A DNA stretch of 64,000 nt from the NCBI GenBank assembly GCA_900169235.1, contig FWCC01000028.1:71121-135120 (forward strand). Reading direction: 5' to 3'. The notes below the pieces were generated by a model. It had not been told where the DNA came from. It worked only from the letters and a program-made list of their open reading frames with translations, and ran no database searches. The position numbers and the translations under genes are program-made. Source of the DNA: Zarea fungicola. Lineage: Eukaryota > Ascomycota > Sordariomycetes > Hypocreales > Cordycipitaceae. This document shows positions 33,221 to 44,233 of the stretch, piece after piece. How positions within the stretch are numbered: the stretch's first letter is position 1; each line of letters begins with the position of its first letter.

Positions 33221-33967
33221 ATGAGTCTACCACCGGCCACATCCTCTGCCGTACCGGAAGGCCTCCTCCACCCGGAGCCCATGTCCCGCCCCAATGGCGA
33301 CCACCACGTCTCCTTCCTGCTGCCCAAGCTGCGCCTCGAGATCCGCGACCTCAAGGACCAGGCCATTGTGCGCGCGCTGTCCGCCGTCAATTTCAGCGAG
33401 TGCCTCACCGAGTGCACGCAAAACGTGCTGCGCCACCTGTACCTGCACCCCGAGGAGGCGTCGACCAACGTGCCGCCCACGCGCTCCGTCACGCTCATCC
33501 TGCGCGACATGGAGGGCGTCGCCTACACCACGGGCTCGGAGCTCGATAACGACCACAAGGAGATTCACTTTTCGACGCGGCACATGGGGAACACGAAAGC
33601 CGAGAATCTGCGCAGCGAGCTGTACGGCGTCGTCACGCACGAGCTCGTGCACTGCTTCCAGTACAACGGCCTGCACAGCTGCAACGGCGGGCTGATTGAG
33701 GGCATCGCGGACTGGGTGCGGCTGCGGTGCGGGCATGTGCCGCCGCACTGGTCGCCCAAGACGGAGGACAAGACGTGGGATGCCGGGTACGAGACGACGG
33801 GGTACTTTTTGGACTTTTTGGAGAGGCAGTGCGGCGAGGGCACGGTGCGGCGCATCAACGAGAAACTGCGGCTGGAGCGCTACGAGGAGAAGACGTTTTG
33901 GCCGGAGCTTCTCGACGACACGGTAGAGAACCTGTGGTGCATCTACGCAGCATCGTTGGCCAAGTGA
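33221..33967 (+). CDS. Basic secretory protein (BSP)-family zinc peptidase-like protein
   Basis: Single-exon gene of 248 aa from the ATG at 33221, whose ACCATGA context is good; an in-frame ATG at 33182 would add 13 residues. The zinc-binding motif HELVH lies at residues 140-144, followed by CFQYNG and then GGLIEGIADWVRLRCG. This is the conserved active-site block of the plant BSP / bacterial peptidase family PF04450, where the later E and D residues complete the site. The C-terminal TTGYFLDFLERQ block also matches. The plant prototypes are secreted and pathogenesis-related, but this protein has no signal peptide, so it is probably cytosolic. Its substrate is unknown. It is convergent with the aminopeptidase gene. 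A GAGAAT hexamer is repeated directly after the stop codon. Confidence 0.85.
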   Translation: MSLPPATSSAVPEGLLHPEPMSRPNGDHHVSFLLPKLRLEIRDLKDQAIVRALSAVNFSECLTECTQNVLRHLYLHPEEASTNVPPTRSVTLILRDMEGVAYTTGSELDNDHKEIHFSTRHMGNTKAENLRSELYGVVTHELVHCFQYNGLHSCNGGLIEGIADWVRLRCGHVPPHWSPKTEDKTWDAGYETTGYFLDFLERQCGEGTVRRINEKLRLERYEEKTFWPELLDDTVENLWCIYAASLAK

Positions 33968-34171
33968 TGCCAAGTGAGAATGAGAATGAGAATGAGAATT
34001 AAAGGCACTGAGTTGCTTGTATAATAATTATAGCGGCTTGCTTTTGTAAAATTTAATACTAAAAATAGATACTCGCCTTTTTTTTTTTTTTTTTAAATCT
34101 CGAAAAGGCCCAGGTTTGGGGGGGGGAGGGGTCTTGCTTTTCTTGTTTTTGGTGGAAGAAAAAAAAATCGC
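33968..34171. terminator. Convergent 3' ends with GAGAAT repeat and poly-T/poly-G tracts
   Basis: 204 nt between the stop codons of the BSP gene (+) and the aminopeptidase gene (-). It holds about four GAGAAT hexamers at 33976-34000, a T-tract at 34079-34094, and a GGGGGGG stretch near 34119. It presumably carries the 3' processing signals of both genes. Confidence 0.45.
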
Positions 34172-35786
34172 TCATGGGGCATATTCACCATCAATCTTTT
34201 CCCAGTTTTCCAAAAATCCCTTGTAAAACAATACGCCCAGCCCAGGATCCAGCGCGCCCGTCGTCGCCCGCACGGAATGCATACTAAGCTGCACCAGCCC
34301 CGCGTCCGTCGACCGGCATCCCATCATGGTCGACATGACGGGACCGATGCTGCCCCCCGCGCGGACGTCGTTGCGCGCCTGGTACGGCTGCGTCTTGGCG
34401 CCGATGAGCTCGCCGACGCGCATGAGCACCGACGCGGACACGGCGTCGGTGCTGAACCCGCCGTTGGGGTCGTTCTTGATGGCGATGCCCGTGTTGAGCT
34501 GCGGTACGTGGCCCTCGGCGTAGTCGTCGAGGAAGTTGGGATGCCCCGCGTGCGACACGTCCGAGGCGATGAGGAACGACTTGGCGTACGTCTGCGCCAG
34601 GAGACCGGCCGCCTCCCCTCGGGGGACGTTGGACGACGCGGCGCCGGCTAGGGCTTCCACCGCGCACTCTATCGTGGAGGACAGGAAGTTGCTCTGGGCG
34701 CCCTGGCGCGTCTTGTTGCCAATCTCCTCATTGTCAAACAGGCTCACCAGCTTTATGTATCCATCGTCCTCCCGCTGCTGCGAGACGAGCAGGCCCATCA
34801 TCGCCGCCCACGAGCACAGCTTGTCGTCGAGGCGGCCGGCGGTGATGAGCTCCCTGCGCATGCCAAAGACCTGCGCCGGCTGAAAGTCGTACAGCTCGAG
34901 ATCCCAGCTGGTGATTTGCGTGTACGAGATGCCAAGCTCCCCCGCAATCAGCTGCACCAGCTCCGGCGGCTGCCCGTGGATGAACGAGTCGGGCCTCCCC
35001 AGCGGCTGCCGCTCCGCCTCGGTGTACGCGCTGGCCAGGCCGATGATGGGCGCGGTCCTCGTCTCCAGGTTCCCGTCGCCGAGGAACTGCTGCCGGTCGA
35101 GGTGCGCCGCAATGGTGGCCACCTTGGCCACGGGCCAGTCCAGCTTGACCAGCCGCGTCGAGCATTTGCCCGTGTCCGGGTCGCGCACCACCACGCGGCC
35201 GCCGATGCCGAGGTCGCGGTCCCACCACGTCTTGTTGAGCCCCTGCGCGTACGGCGCGACGCCGAGCTGGATGCACCCGGCCTCGTTGATGGGCTTGGCG
35301 CTCACGGGCTTGAGCTTGGCCGTGTTGGCGTCAATGTGGCCGGCGACCATGCCGATGCCGTTGCCCGGCTTGTAGGCGCGGCCGACGATGAAGGCGATGA
35401 TGGCGCTGCCATTGCGCGTGGTGAAGTACTTGCCGCCAGGGCGTATCTTGCCGGCCCACGATTCTCTAGACGGGAGCTGCCAATTCAACTTGATTAATTT
35501 TCGGGGTAATTCCTCGCGTAATGTTTCGTCAAAATGATGACATGATTGTGGGACTCACCTCTTCGAAACCACCCGCGTCGAGCCTGGCCTTGCAGTAGTC
35601 GACGACGTGAAATACTGTAGGACATTGCCTCATAAAGTCGCAAAATGGCTGTGTGAATTGTTCTGGCTTATAGTTCTTGTCCTCGTGACCGGCTGTCGTC
35701 GCGATCACCGGCTGTCGGTGAACCAGTCCCAGAGAGTTGGCAGAGGCCACGGAGCCTGCTATTGACGCTGTTCTGTTTCGTGCCAT
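34172..35786 (-). CDS. lap4: M18 vacuolar aminopeptidase I
   Basis: Two exons, 35786-35559 and 35488-34172, with a 70-nt GT-AG intron in phase 0. The product is 514 aa, the same length as yeast Lap4/Ape1. Metal-site motifs of family M18 are present: GHIDANTAKLKP (H127 and D129), a DRDLGIGGR block, LFDNEEIGNKTRQGA with the catalytic Glu pair, ASDVSHAGHPNF, and the C-terminal MHSVRATTG histidine. KPVSAKPINEAG and LNKTWWDRDLGIGG favour Lap4 over the cytosolic aspartyl aminopeptidase Ape4. M18 enzymes are dodecameric zinc exopeptidases. Yeast Ape1 reaches the vacuole by the Cvt/autophagy route through an N-terminal propeptide; residues 1-45 here could play that part, but I see no clear amphipathic helix match. 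The second exon starts TTG, so it is not a separate gene. Confidence 0.9.
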
Positions 35787-36388
35787 TTTGTTCTTTTATC
35801 GAAACAACCCAATACTTGTCTTGTTTCTTGTCCTTCCCGTGGTTAAATAAATTATTTCCGCTAAACGGCGTGAAAACCAGACTAACTGGTGCGGGACGCT
35901 TTCTGGGGTTCTTTGCCGGTTGCGGGGTTCTTTAAACGATCAAACCAGTCGAACGCCTTTGATTCCCATTTTAGGCTTGTCTAATCTGTATGCCGTGGGA
36001 AGCGCCACTCAGCCTGAATCCCAGCTGATTAGAAACTATGACCTTATTACAACCTGCCCAGCAAAAGGTCTGCGGCCGGGAGCTGCACCCGCTCGTTAAC
36101 GTGAAGAAAGCGGAACCGTTCAAAAAGACGAATCGAAAACTGGCGGCTTAAGAGGGCTTGTCACGGTGAAATGTTGAGATTACAACGATACTGGGCTGCT
36201 GTAGAGCGAGGATGTATGGTGCCACGCGTCTCACGTTCGGGTAGTTACAAATTTAAATCGTGTCATACTTATTCGGATAACGATTAGGCCGATTTGCTAA
36301 ACTAACTGATACGATACGCGGAAACGGAGACATACACGACTCGTACGCATTCCAAGCCGTGCAAAAGTAGAAACTAACCCATTTAGGC
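35787..36388. other. Intergenic region upstream of the aminopeptidase
   Basis: Promoter side of the M18 gene and 3' side of the sugar transporter. No gene, RNA or repeat was recognised. Confidence 0.5.
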
Positions 36389-38357
36389 TTATTGTACCTC
36401 TCGATGCTGAATCGAGGTGGCGCTTTGCTCGATATCAGTCTTGTTGGCCTGGAGAGATCCAACTGCTTTGCCACTCTCTGAATCAACGACCTGGTCGCCA
36501 AACGACGCAGCAATTTCTTCCAAGGTCTGTCGACGCGTCTCACTGCGCCGCAAAATTAGCAAAAAGTTTCTCGAATCAATGACATGGCAAGGCGTACGGA
36601 AAGAACATGTATGCAATGACGAGGAAAAATGTCGTGCAGCATACAAAGACATAGTAGTAATTCTCCTTGATGGTAGCAAATGCAGTCGGGCCGGCCTCGG
36701 TAACTAGAATTATCAGAAAATACCACAAAATATAATAAATATTTTTTGAACAACTAACTGGCAACGTTGACGATGAAGTGGGATGCAGAGGCGACACCCA
36801 TGATTTTGCTGCGTAGGGCAATGGGGAGGACCTCGGCACCGTAGAGCCAGGTTGTGCTGTTGAGCATGCCATCTGTATTGGTCAATATTCTCTCAGTTTT
36901 TTTTTTCAGTTTAAGAAACGATAAAAGCGCTCACAGTAAACCACGGCAAATAAATATATGCCCAAAATTGTAAAGCCCTTGCCGACTTTGTCATCAGTGT
37001 GCTGAAATTGTCGCTGCATGACGGCTGTATAAATCTCGACAAGAATCACACCAAAAAGACCAGTGAGAATCATTTTACGACGACCCCATTGATCAGTCAA
37101 GAATCGGGTTGTGATGACGTTGGAGACAAAGGTGACGGTGCCATACACGCCAGCCAGGGCAAGAATGGTCGCCGGCTTCATCCCGAGACTCTTGTAGAGG
37201 ATTGCTACCGTTTTGTGAATAAAAAACGTGGCGTAAAAAGGACGGCGTGAATACATACTTTGGTAATATTGAATTACATTGACACCCGTCAACGACGTCA
37301 TGGTCTGTACAGCAATTGATCTGCTCACGTTAAACAGTGCTTCTTTCGTCGAGGATGGCCGACTTACACCAGTGCACGACGCCGAAACAGCCGAAAGATT
37401 TCCTTGTACGAGGTAACCTCGCGTTCCATTTCAAACTGAATTTGTGATTTCATGGCCAGAAACTCGTCTTCTGCATCTTGAAGCTTTAATTCTCGTCGAA
37501 TTTTGCCAAAATTCCTCCGCGCCTCCTCGACGCGACCCTGCCGGATCAACTGTCGCGGCGAGTTGGGCATGAATGTCGCCAGGCCAACAAACAGGAGCAC
37601 ACCCCACGGAATCTGCAGTCCGAGAGGAAGACGCCACTGTCGCTGGCCGTAGGGCATGAATGAGCAGCCGTAGCCGACCCAGTTGGATGTCATGGTGCCA
37701 AAGGAGATGCCGCACCCCGAGATGCCACCAATCATGCCGCGCTGGTTCGGGGGCGAGATTTCGCTGAGGTAAATGGGCACGGTGGAAACCAGGCCGCTTT
37801 TTTTTGTCAGAGTAGCTAAGATGAATGGATATATATGGGAATGATTCATACCCGACCGCAAAACCCGCCAATACTCGACCTGCGAGAAACATGCCAACAT
37901 TGACCGCGCCGGTCTGGATGGCTGTTCCGATCGTGACGGCGACGCACATCATCTGCATGAAGCGAATACGACCCATCCGATCGCCGACAGCGGTTTGTGT
38001 GAGGGCACCAACTGCTTCACCGGCAATGTATACGGCTACAACCTATCAACAGATTTATTAGCATGTATTGTGTACATGTCCATTCTCGTCTTCAGCGCAT
38101 ACTGCACCAGTCAGACCGGCCGATGGATGCTTCATGTAGTCAACCCAGCTCTGATGAGCAATTGCTAAAATAATCAGCAAGAAACACCATCCTCAGAATC
38201 TTTAGCTTATTAAGCTTACTTGTCGTCGCGATACCGGTATCAAACCCCTGGAAGTGGTTAATGCGGGGAAGGCAGGTAGTCAGTGGGAGTGACGTACAAA
38301 GAGAAAGGTGCCGATTGCTGCAAAGAGCGCGACGCCAAAAGTATACCCGCTTCCCAT
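36389..38357 (-). CDS. MFS sugar transporter, ten exons
   Basis: Exons on the minus strand: 38357-38298, 38247-38220, 38164-38103, 38042-37852, 37796-37368, 37320-37259, 37204-36935, 36872-36759, 36703-36598 and 36542-36389. All nine introns are GT-AG, 47-62 nt long, and phase-consistent, giving 491 aa. The assembled protein reads as a sugar-porter family member. FGFDTGIATT ends helix 1 across introns 1 and 2. Further blocks are GLTGAVVAVYIAGEAVGAL, DRMGRIRFM (the loop 2-3 GRR-type motif), VPIYLSEISPPNQRG, the PESPR-like PNSPRQL before the cytosolic loop, VNVIQYYQ in helix 7, DQWGRRK, and PETRRQTLEEI near the C-terminus. It should be a twelve-helix plasma-membrane proton symporter or facilitator for hexoses or oligosaccharides; the substrate cannot be read. 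The N-terminus starts unusually close to helix 1. Confidence 0.9.
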
Positions 38358-39271
38358 TCTACTTGATATGTGACTAATTTATTTCACATGTATTTTAACA
38401 ACAGGAAGCCCGAGTTCTTGTCTAAATGACCCAAGAAGATGGTTTGCCAACGGTGATGGTGTAAGTGAGAGGATCTGCCTCCACCTCGCTCCAGATCGGG
38501 GACATGAGAATGCGACTGATACTCCCACCACAAAAGCCATCAATGCATAGGGAATGGGGCATTGGAAACTGCCGGACTTGACGAAATCATCCTTCGGATA
38601 GCTGTCCGCGGTAGTTTTGCCCTAAATGGCAGACTTCGTGCGGGGGAAACGTGGGGGTGGGGGCACACCGTCGATCCGTACTCTGTAGAAGAAGCCGACT
38701 TGAGGGCGAGAATTCCCAAGGGAGGACTGATACTGGTATATCACTGATAATTTTGAACAAAGCGCGGCTGTGGTAGAGCACGGCGGGGGAATCAGAAGAA
38801 GGCACACTGGGCCGCCACTTGTTTCGATGTGGCGTTGGCCCATGGACCTCTAAAGGCTGAAGGCACTTAATAAACATGCAAAACGCAACAATATTTCCCA
38901 GGCCGTGAGTGAGTCCACTTCCATCGGGAATTAAACGGCTGATTTGAGCGCCACATTTCACAGGGCATGGTGATTAATCAGGTTGAAACCAGGTGTGGCG
39001 TGAAACTGTATATTATTGGCTGCGTTTTCCTATTAATTTTTATTACTTAGTTATCCTTAAAATTAGTTATCTTATTAATTTTGTTCAATTTCTTAAATTT
39101 ATAGTTATTTTCACCCTCATCCTTATTGTGAGCTTGGCATGTTATCTCAAGCTTTGTAGGTGGCAGGTTGATAGGTGCCCGACTGTACATGTTTGGTGAG
39201 AAGAACTTCTATATAGTAGGCAATGGATACATATTCAGCATAATAATAACGGTTTTATTATTTGAAAATAA
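38358..39271. other. Intergenic region, partly AT-rich
   Basis: No supported gene. The stretch 39015-39125 is strongly AT-rich, with repeated TTAGTTATC and TTATTAATTTT words, and lies next to the 3' end of the hexosaminidase gene. Confidence 0.5.
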
Positions 39272-41095
39272 TTAAGAGTCTTGGTCATCCAAGTGTAAGA
39301 TGCTGCCAGAACAAGCATCGCTCTCCGCTTGATCACACCAAAGTTGCGTGATGGGTGCCCCTTTAACTCCCCTGGACAGCATCCTCTCCCTTTGCTCAGA
39401 CAGACGGATTCGAACGTCGATAATTGACCTATTCTTGCCGGTATCAGGCTCTGTGCTGCCGGACCACCAAGCCTCGCCTGCTGCCGCGGCCCTCGGCCAC
39501 ACAATGGAATCAAGGTTGGCGCCATCAATGGTTTCCGACCAGAGCGGGGTTTCACCTCCGATAACGAGCTTCGCAGATTCGGCCGATAGGCCAGCCATGG
39601 GATCATGGGAGTAGATCAAGCGCCAGTTCTTGACAGGCGAACACCAGTCCACAAATGGATAATTGGCCTGGTAGATTGGCCCGTTTGGATAGTCGATAAA
39701 CTCGCCACGCCCGCAGTCAAGATAGGTATAATCGTTGCTAGAGTCAATCACTTTATAGCCTGCTTCTGTAATGGGCTTGATTGCGTCCGCTCCAAGCCAA
39801 GTCTGCACTACAACATCTTTCTCAAGCGTCAGGTTCCAGCCGATTATCATTTCCTCCCAGACAAAGGGGATCAAGCCGTGGCGACGCAATCGATCATGGG
39901 TAAAGGTTAAAAAGTCCTGCAAGAGCGGCTGGATAACTTTTGGATCATTGCTTCTGATGTTCGGATCAATGAGCGAGTTGTTGGCCTTGTATTCATCGCC
40001 TCCGGTGTGAAAATAGGCTGAATAAGGAGACACGCGGGGGAGCAAGTCGTCGAATAGTTTTTCGACAAAGGCATTTGTGTCCGAGTTGTTGAGCCTGAAA
40101 GACCCGCATGGCGGTTGAGAGCAGTAGTACTCAAACGGCTTCTTCGCATATGCCACTGATATATTCGGATACGCCTTGTCAATGCCGACATGGCTGGGCA
40201 TGTCAATCTCCATTATTATCTGCACGCCGCGGTGAATCCCATATTCGTATAAATGAGCGATATCACTGGGCGTATAGACCAAGTCCGCGCCGTAGGCGTG
40301 ATATTTTGTAAGTCTTGGGAGAGCCGGTATTTCTAGTGGCCATGACTGCGTATCGGTAATGTGCAAGTGTAATACATTCATTTTGTTCATCGCCAGCCCG
40401 TCGATTGTGCGTTTGATGTCCTCCAACGGGTAGAAGTGGCGACTGACATCTAGCAAGAGACCACGATGCGCAAATTTTGGCTTGTCAGTAATGGTCAGCG
40501 GTGCCCGAGTAGTGTACCAAGATGTGCCGGAGCTGTGCTTGAAGAATAGCTGGGAAAACGTCTCTAATCCTCGGAGCACACCGGTGGATGTTGCTGCTTG
40601 GATTAAGACGTGCCCAGTGTCGGTTAAATTGAGTGTGTATGATTCATCCAAAGTCCCGGCAACGGGTTTGAACGTGTTGGTAGTGTCTTTGCTAGTCTGA
40701 ATGATTTCAAGTGTCGAAATTCGGCTTGTGGAAGCCAAATCAGGCTCATAATTGGAATCTCGTGGCCTCAGCATCCATGGGACAAATCCTTTCTGGAAAA
40801 TAGCATCGAATGCCCGTGAGACTCCGCCTTGAACAATATCTTTACCGCTAAAGCTGTAGCCAGATTGGGGCTCGTACCCAGCCGTATAGGAAATCTAGCG
40901 GGACCATTAGTGTTGTAAGCGAATCTCATGATACAGTCGGCTACGTACCTGATTTCCATTATAAGTCACTCTGACCGTTTGGTCAATAGTGATGGCTTTT
41001 TCACCAGCCTTGGATGAGGCCGGAACCGGCCAGAGTGCGTTTGTAGGGGCCGCGGCTCCGGCGGTTAGGATTAGAAGTACGTTGCGCCAATACAT
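39272..41095 (-). CDS. Secreted GH20 beta-N-acetylhexosaminidase
   Basis: Two exons, 41095-40949 and 40894-39272, with a 54-nt GT-AG intron in phase 0, giving 589 aa. Residues 1-20 (MYWRNVLLILTAGAAAPTNA) form a signal peptide, followed by LWPVPAS at the mature N-terminus typical of fungal NagA/Nag1. The N-terminal GH20b domain is followed by the TIM-barrel, with GLLLDVSRHFYPLEDIKRTI, MNVLHLHITDTQSWP, and the catalytic pair in HTGGDE (around residue 344). VVQTWLGAD, GGETPLWSETIDG and WPRAAAAGEAWWS complete the substrate site. The enzyme removes terminal GlcNAc (or GalNAc) from chitooligosaccharides with substrate-assisted retention. The length fits the family. It lies upstream of, and on the same strand as, the sugar transporter gene, but 0.9 kb away. 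Confidence 0.93.
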
Positions 41096-41700
41096 TGTCA
41101 AGATCCTTCAGTCTCGCCTGCAAATCAAGAAAAGACCATTGGCATACTAAGTTAGTACTTTATATGCGAAAAACCATTCTTCTCAAATACTTTGTTTCCC
41201 GGCGGAGACGGCTATCGTTCCGGTAACGTTACACATGCATGGAAGCCAGAGTTGCCATAGTTCCCCGGGGTTTTTAATGCATGTAATTCAAGGCGTTGTG
41301 CAAAAAAAATATTAGGGACGTTGCATTGGCCGGCAGTTTGGAGATCTGCAAGTTGGGGGGCGGGGATGCTGTCAAACTACCCCCGTAACCGACGCCATTT
41401 ACCCTTTCTGGACTTGCATGGCGGAGGGCGCCGAAAGTCAACGCTTGTACACCGCGATTTCTCGGTAGTTATTAAAGCCCGACGGTAATAGTACTGCAAC
41501 CTTGGGTATAAAATAATGCGGACATCACCGCTCGCCCTCCAGGCAAGTTGTAAAAATAACGTTGGCTATCTGTTCTGTAGGGCTTGCGCATGTTTCTATT
41601 GCTTGACTGTCCTAACGTTACTTTTTGTTGGTTACACCAGTGCCACTGTGGAAATTATTCCAACTCTTCATCCAGGGACGGGCAGCTTTCAGCTGATTGT

Positions 41701-41752
41701 ACGCCTTACATGTACGACGTAGGGCGCTTGATAACCACTGGACTACAGAGAC
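41701..41752 (-). other. tRNA-like 5' half (A-box region), probably a relic
   Basis: On the minus strand GTCTCTG is followed by TAGTCCAGTGGTTATCA, a good match to the D-arm/A-box region of eukaryotic tRNAs. A possible anticodon stem GCGCC/GGCGT encloses CTACG. No T arm with TTCGANT and no CAGAGAC acceptor partner is found within the next 250 nt, so this is not a complete tRNA gene. Confidence 0.3.
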
Positions 41753-41789
41753 CCCAAAGATCAAGCATTAGCTAGTAGTAACTGGACAT

Positions 41790-42172
41790 CTGTCGCCTCT
41801 AATTCACTCTTTCTAGATCCCAAAAGTTACACCACTATATAACGATGGCTTAATCAGCGCAAGTCACAGTTAGGGTATACTCTAAAGCAAGCTAGGCTAT
41901 TTAAATAATATACTTTGTAAATATTATTAGGAGATTAACTCTTGATAGAAAACTATTACTTAGATTAATTAATAGAGACCTAAACTATCTAGACTAGCTA
42001 CTAGAATACTTCTAACTTAAGTACTCATTCATTGCTCTATTAGATCCCACGCTCACTAGTGATCGGAGTAATCGGTCAGATGACCTCTCACTTACTTCCT
42101 AATCAGGCTTCACGTCAAGGCGCCCGTCACTAGGTCTCCTTCGGGCCGTCTCAGCCTTCCTATGTCATAACA
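41790..42172. mobile_element. Possible solo LTR or decayed retroelement
   Basis: The segment starts TGTCGCCTCT and ends TATGTCATAACA, so it has TG...CA ends. One end read on the minus strand (TGTTATGACATAG) resembles LTR ends of fungal Ty1/copia elements. The interior is AT-rich with many CTAG and TTAAT words. I could not find a convincing target-site duplication. Its closeness to a tRNA-like sequence fits the insertion preference of such elements. This is suggestive only. Confidence 0.3.
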
Positions 42173-42337
42173 CAATGCTCTCAAGTACACATGCGACGTA
42201 GTATTTTCGTAGCTACATGGTGAGAAATCCAAGTCCGATGCGTTGTTATGAGACAAAACAAACGGTGAAAAGTTTCAGTGATCAACGCGAAGGACAGCTT
42301 TGGATGCCGGGGAAAGCGCCAGCAGCTGGCTTGGGGG

Positions 42338-42508
42338 CTGCGGCGTGATATGGCAGCGTTTGGTATAATTCCGACTCCTTTGTAGAGGCATTGATATTAT
42401 CAAACATTTCAACAAATTCTCTATACATTAATTGGTAAGAGAAACAAACTCAGCTTGAATATAACATGACAGCTTCAGACGAGGTTGTGGAGATCGATGG
42501 TTGCCCCT
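42338..42508 (+). repeat. Diverged duplicate block, copy A
   Basis: About 170 nt is clearly related to 48647-48819, with shared runs such as CTTTGTAGAG, GATATGGCAGC and GAGATCGATGG. In the frame of copy B it would encode LRRDMAAFGIIPTPL followed by a stop, against LRRDMAALCINPGPL and a stop in copy B. Similarity continues through the 3' flank. Upstream of 42338 the resemblance ends. Confidence 0.7.
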
Positions 42509-44233
42509 CCTGTTTACCAAGTATAGCAGAGGCTCAATGCGTAGAACACGTCTCTTTTTATCCCCTCCAATAAGTCCCGAGGAACGCCTGGCAACCACAT
42601 GCATACAGCTGGTCATTTGCTGCTTGGATGCCTTTTCCAAGAAGTGCGCTTGACTATCTACGTGCGCCTCGCTAGAAAGTGAAAGCCATACGTGCTTGAA
42701 GTTTTTTTGGCCATGCCCAGCAAGGGCATTCGGCGAACTGGCGGGCTAAATCGGATCGGGCTATTTAGTTACATATTCATGCCTTACAAGGCTTCTACTT
42801 GGAACGCCAATTATGATTAGTAAATATTGATTCCCACTGTCCTCTCCGTTTTTAGATAATGGCCTTTCTTAGTTAGTGGGATGCTTACTATAGTGGCTGC
42901 TTATGTTGGCCGCTTATAGTGGGCTGTTTCTAAGTGTTGTCGCATAGCACTTTCTATATGTACCGCTGCAGCATCTTTTACTGGTTGAGTACGTGCTTTC
43001 AACTTGTATCACGCCACAGGCTAGGTATTCGTCACGATGAACTCATTATGTAGTTTCGCCGCTGTCTCAGTCTGACTCGCCAACACGACAAATCGAATTT
43101 CGAACGCGGGTTTTTGAAAGACCCACAGTATTCAAGTCAATCAAATCCATAATACCCTTAATATGCAAGTTAAAAAAGTACCTTAAATGTTAACCTTTCC
43201 TATTTCCCTTAACCTCCTCTTTGGACTTGAACCCTACTACTAGCCATAAGCCCTATTGCTGGTCCCATTGCTAGCCTTGTTGCCGACTTGAAGACTGCTG
43301 AGCTGGTGTTGCTCCTGGCTTTATTTTTTGTATGGCTGCCTTACCCCTTGGTAGGTTCCTATGCTTGGTATGTCCTGTTGCGGACTTACCAAAATGAGGT
43401 CTGCAAAATTGGCAACTCCACCAACACACCATTGGATTTAGAAAGTGAGGGGACTTGTGGCGGCCTGCCAGATATAGCACAATTAGCTCCCGCTGGCGGG
43501 TTAACAACGCGCCGTTGCTGACTTCCATTCCTGCTCTCCACATTGCTTATGCCTCGTTCCACCGATAGTTCCTGGGAGTCATGGGCGCTCTTTTCATTAC
43601 GAAGCTGTGCGCAAGCAATGTACCTACACGGAAGCCTTTGCAGGTATGTAGTGCGATTACGCTGTTTGAGCGTCGACGTTTGGAATTTCATACATGACCA
43701 GTGCATGGGACTGTTTATAAGCCCATGCTGTAAGATAGAACCATTGCCTGGCTCTTGCCAAGCTCAGCGACTCACTGTGCTCCCTGTAAAGATGCGGAAT
43801 CTTTACCATGCTCCAATCAGACCTTTTAGGAATATGGTCAGAACTTTGGGAATATGGATCTGGCTTATGAACTTAGTGGCACGGGTAGTTACTGGAGTCT
43901 ATGTTTCGCTTTCCATCGTTATGTGCTAGTCATGACTTGCTCTCCGGCATTGGCTAGTGTTTGGTAACGACAAATATGGAGAGGTGAAGAACTTTTGTCT
44001 ACCCACCGTAAGTGACAGCGGCAAGGTTATTGACTCGGGTCGGAGTTGATTATCTTTTTTGCATTTCTCTTGTCTAGACCGCTTCCCTTATCTATAGCAA
44101 TGAACGATCAGTACTTAAACATGCCTTCTTCCTGGAAATCGACTTGACGTTTTCACTACCCAACCTCAACATTCTATATTCTACCAAAAACATTTATCAG
44201 AACCTTACTCAAAACCAATCAGCACCCATCAAG

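Larger units (their letters stand above)
41096..44233. other. AT-rich, repeat-bearing non-coding stretch
   Basis: Three kilobases without a supported gene. It holds a possible LTR relic (41790-42172), a tRNA-like half (41701-41752), and one copy of a duplicated block (42338-42508). Sequence 41860-42010 is dominated by TA, CTA and ATTA words. Small open frames (43288-43521, 43543-43929, 42428-42640) are not convincing. Confidence 0.5.

Noticed and set aside
39395..39415. B-box-like GGATTCGAACG on the plus strand
   Set aside because: It lies within the conserved GH20 coding sequence (IDVRIRLSE) and has no A box or acceptor partner.
40768..40959. Small minus-strand frame between the GH20 exons
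   Set aside because: It starts in the intron and runs in a different frame from the GH20 second exon, which explains the sequence.
43288..43521. 77-residue frame with a hydrophobic start
   Set aside because: The hydrophobic segment could mimic a signal peptide, but there is no start context or family match, and an antisense frame overlaps it.
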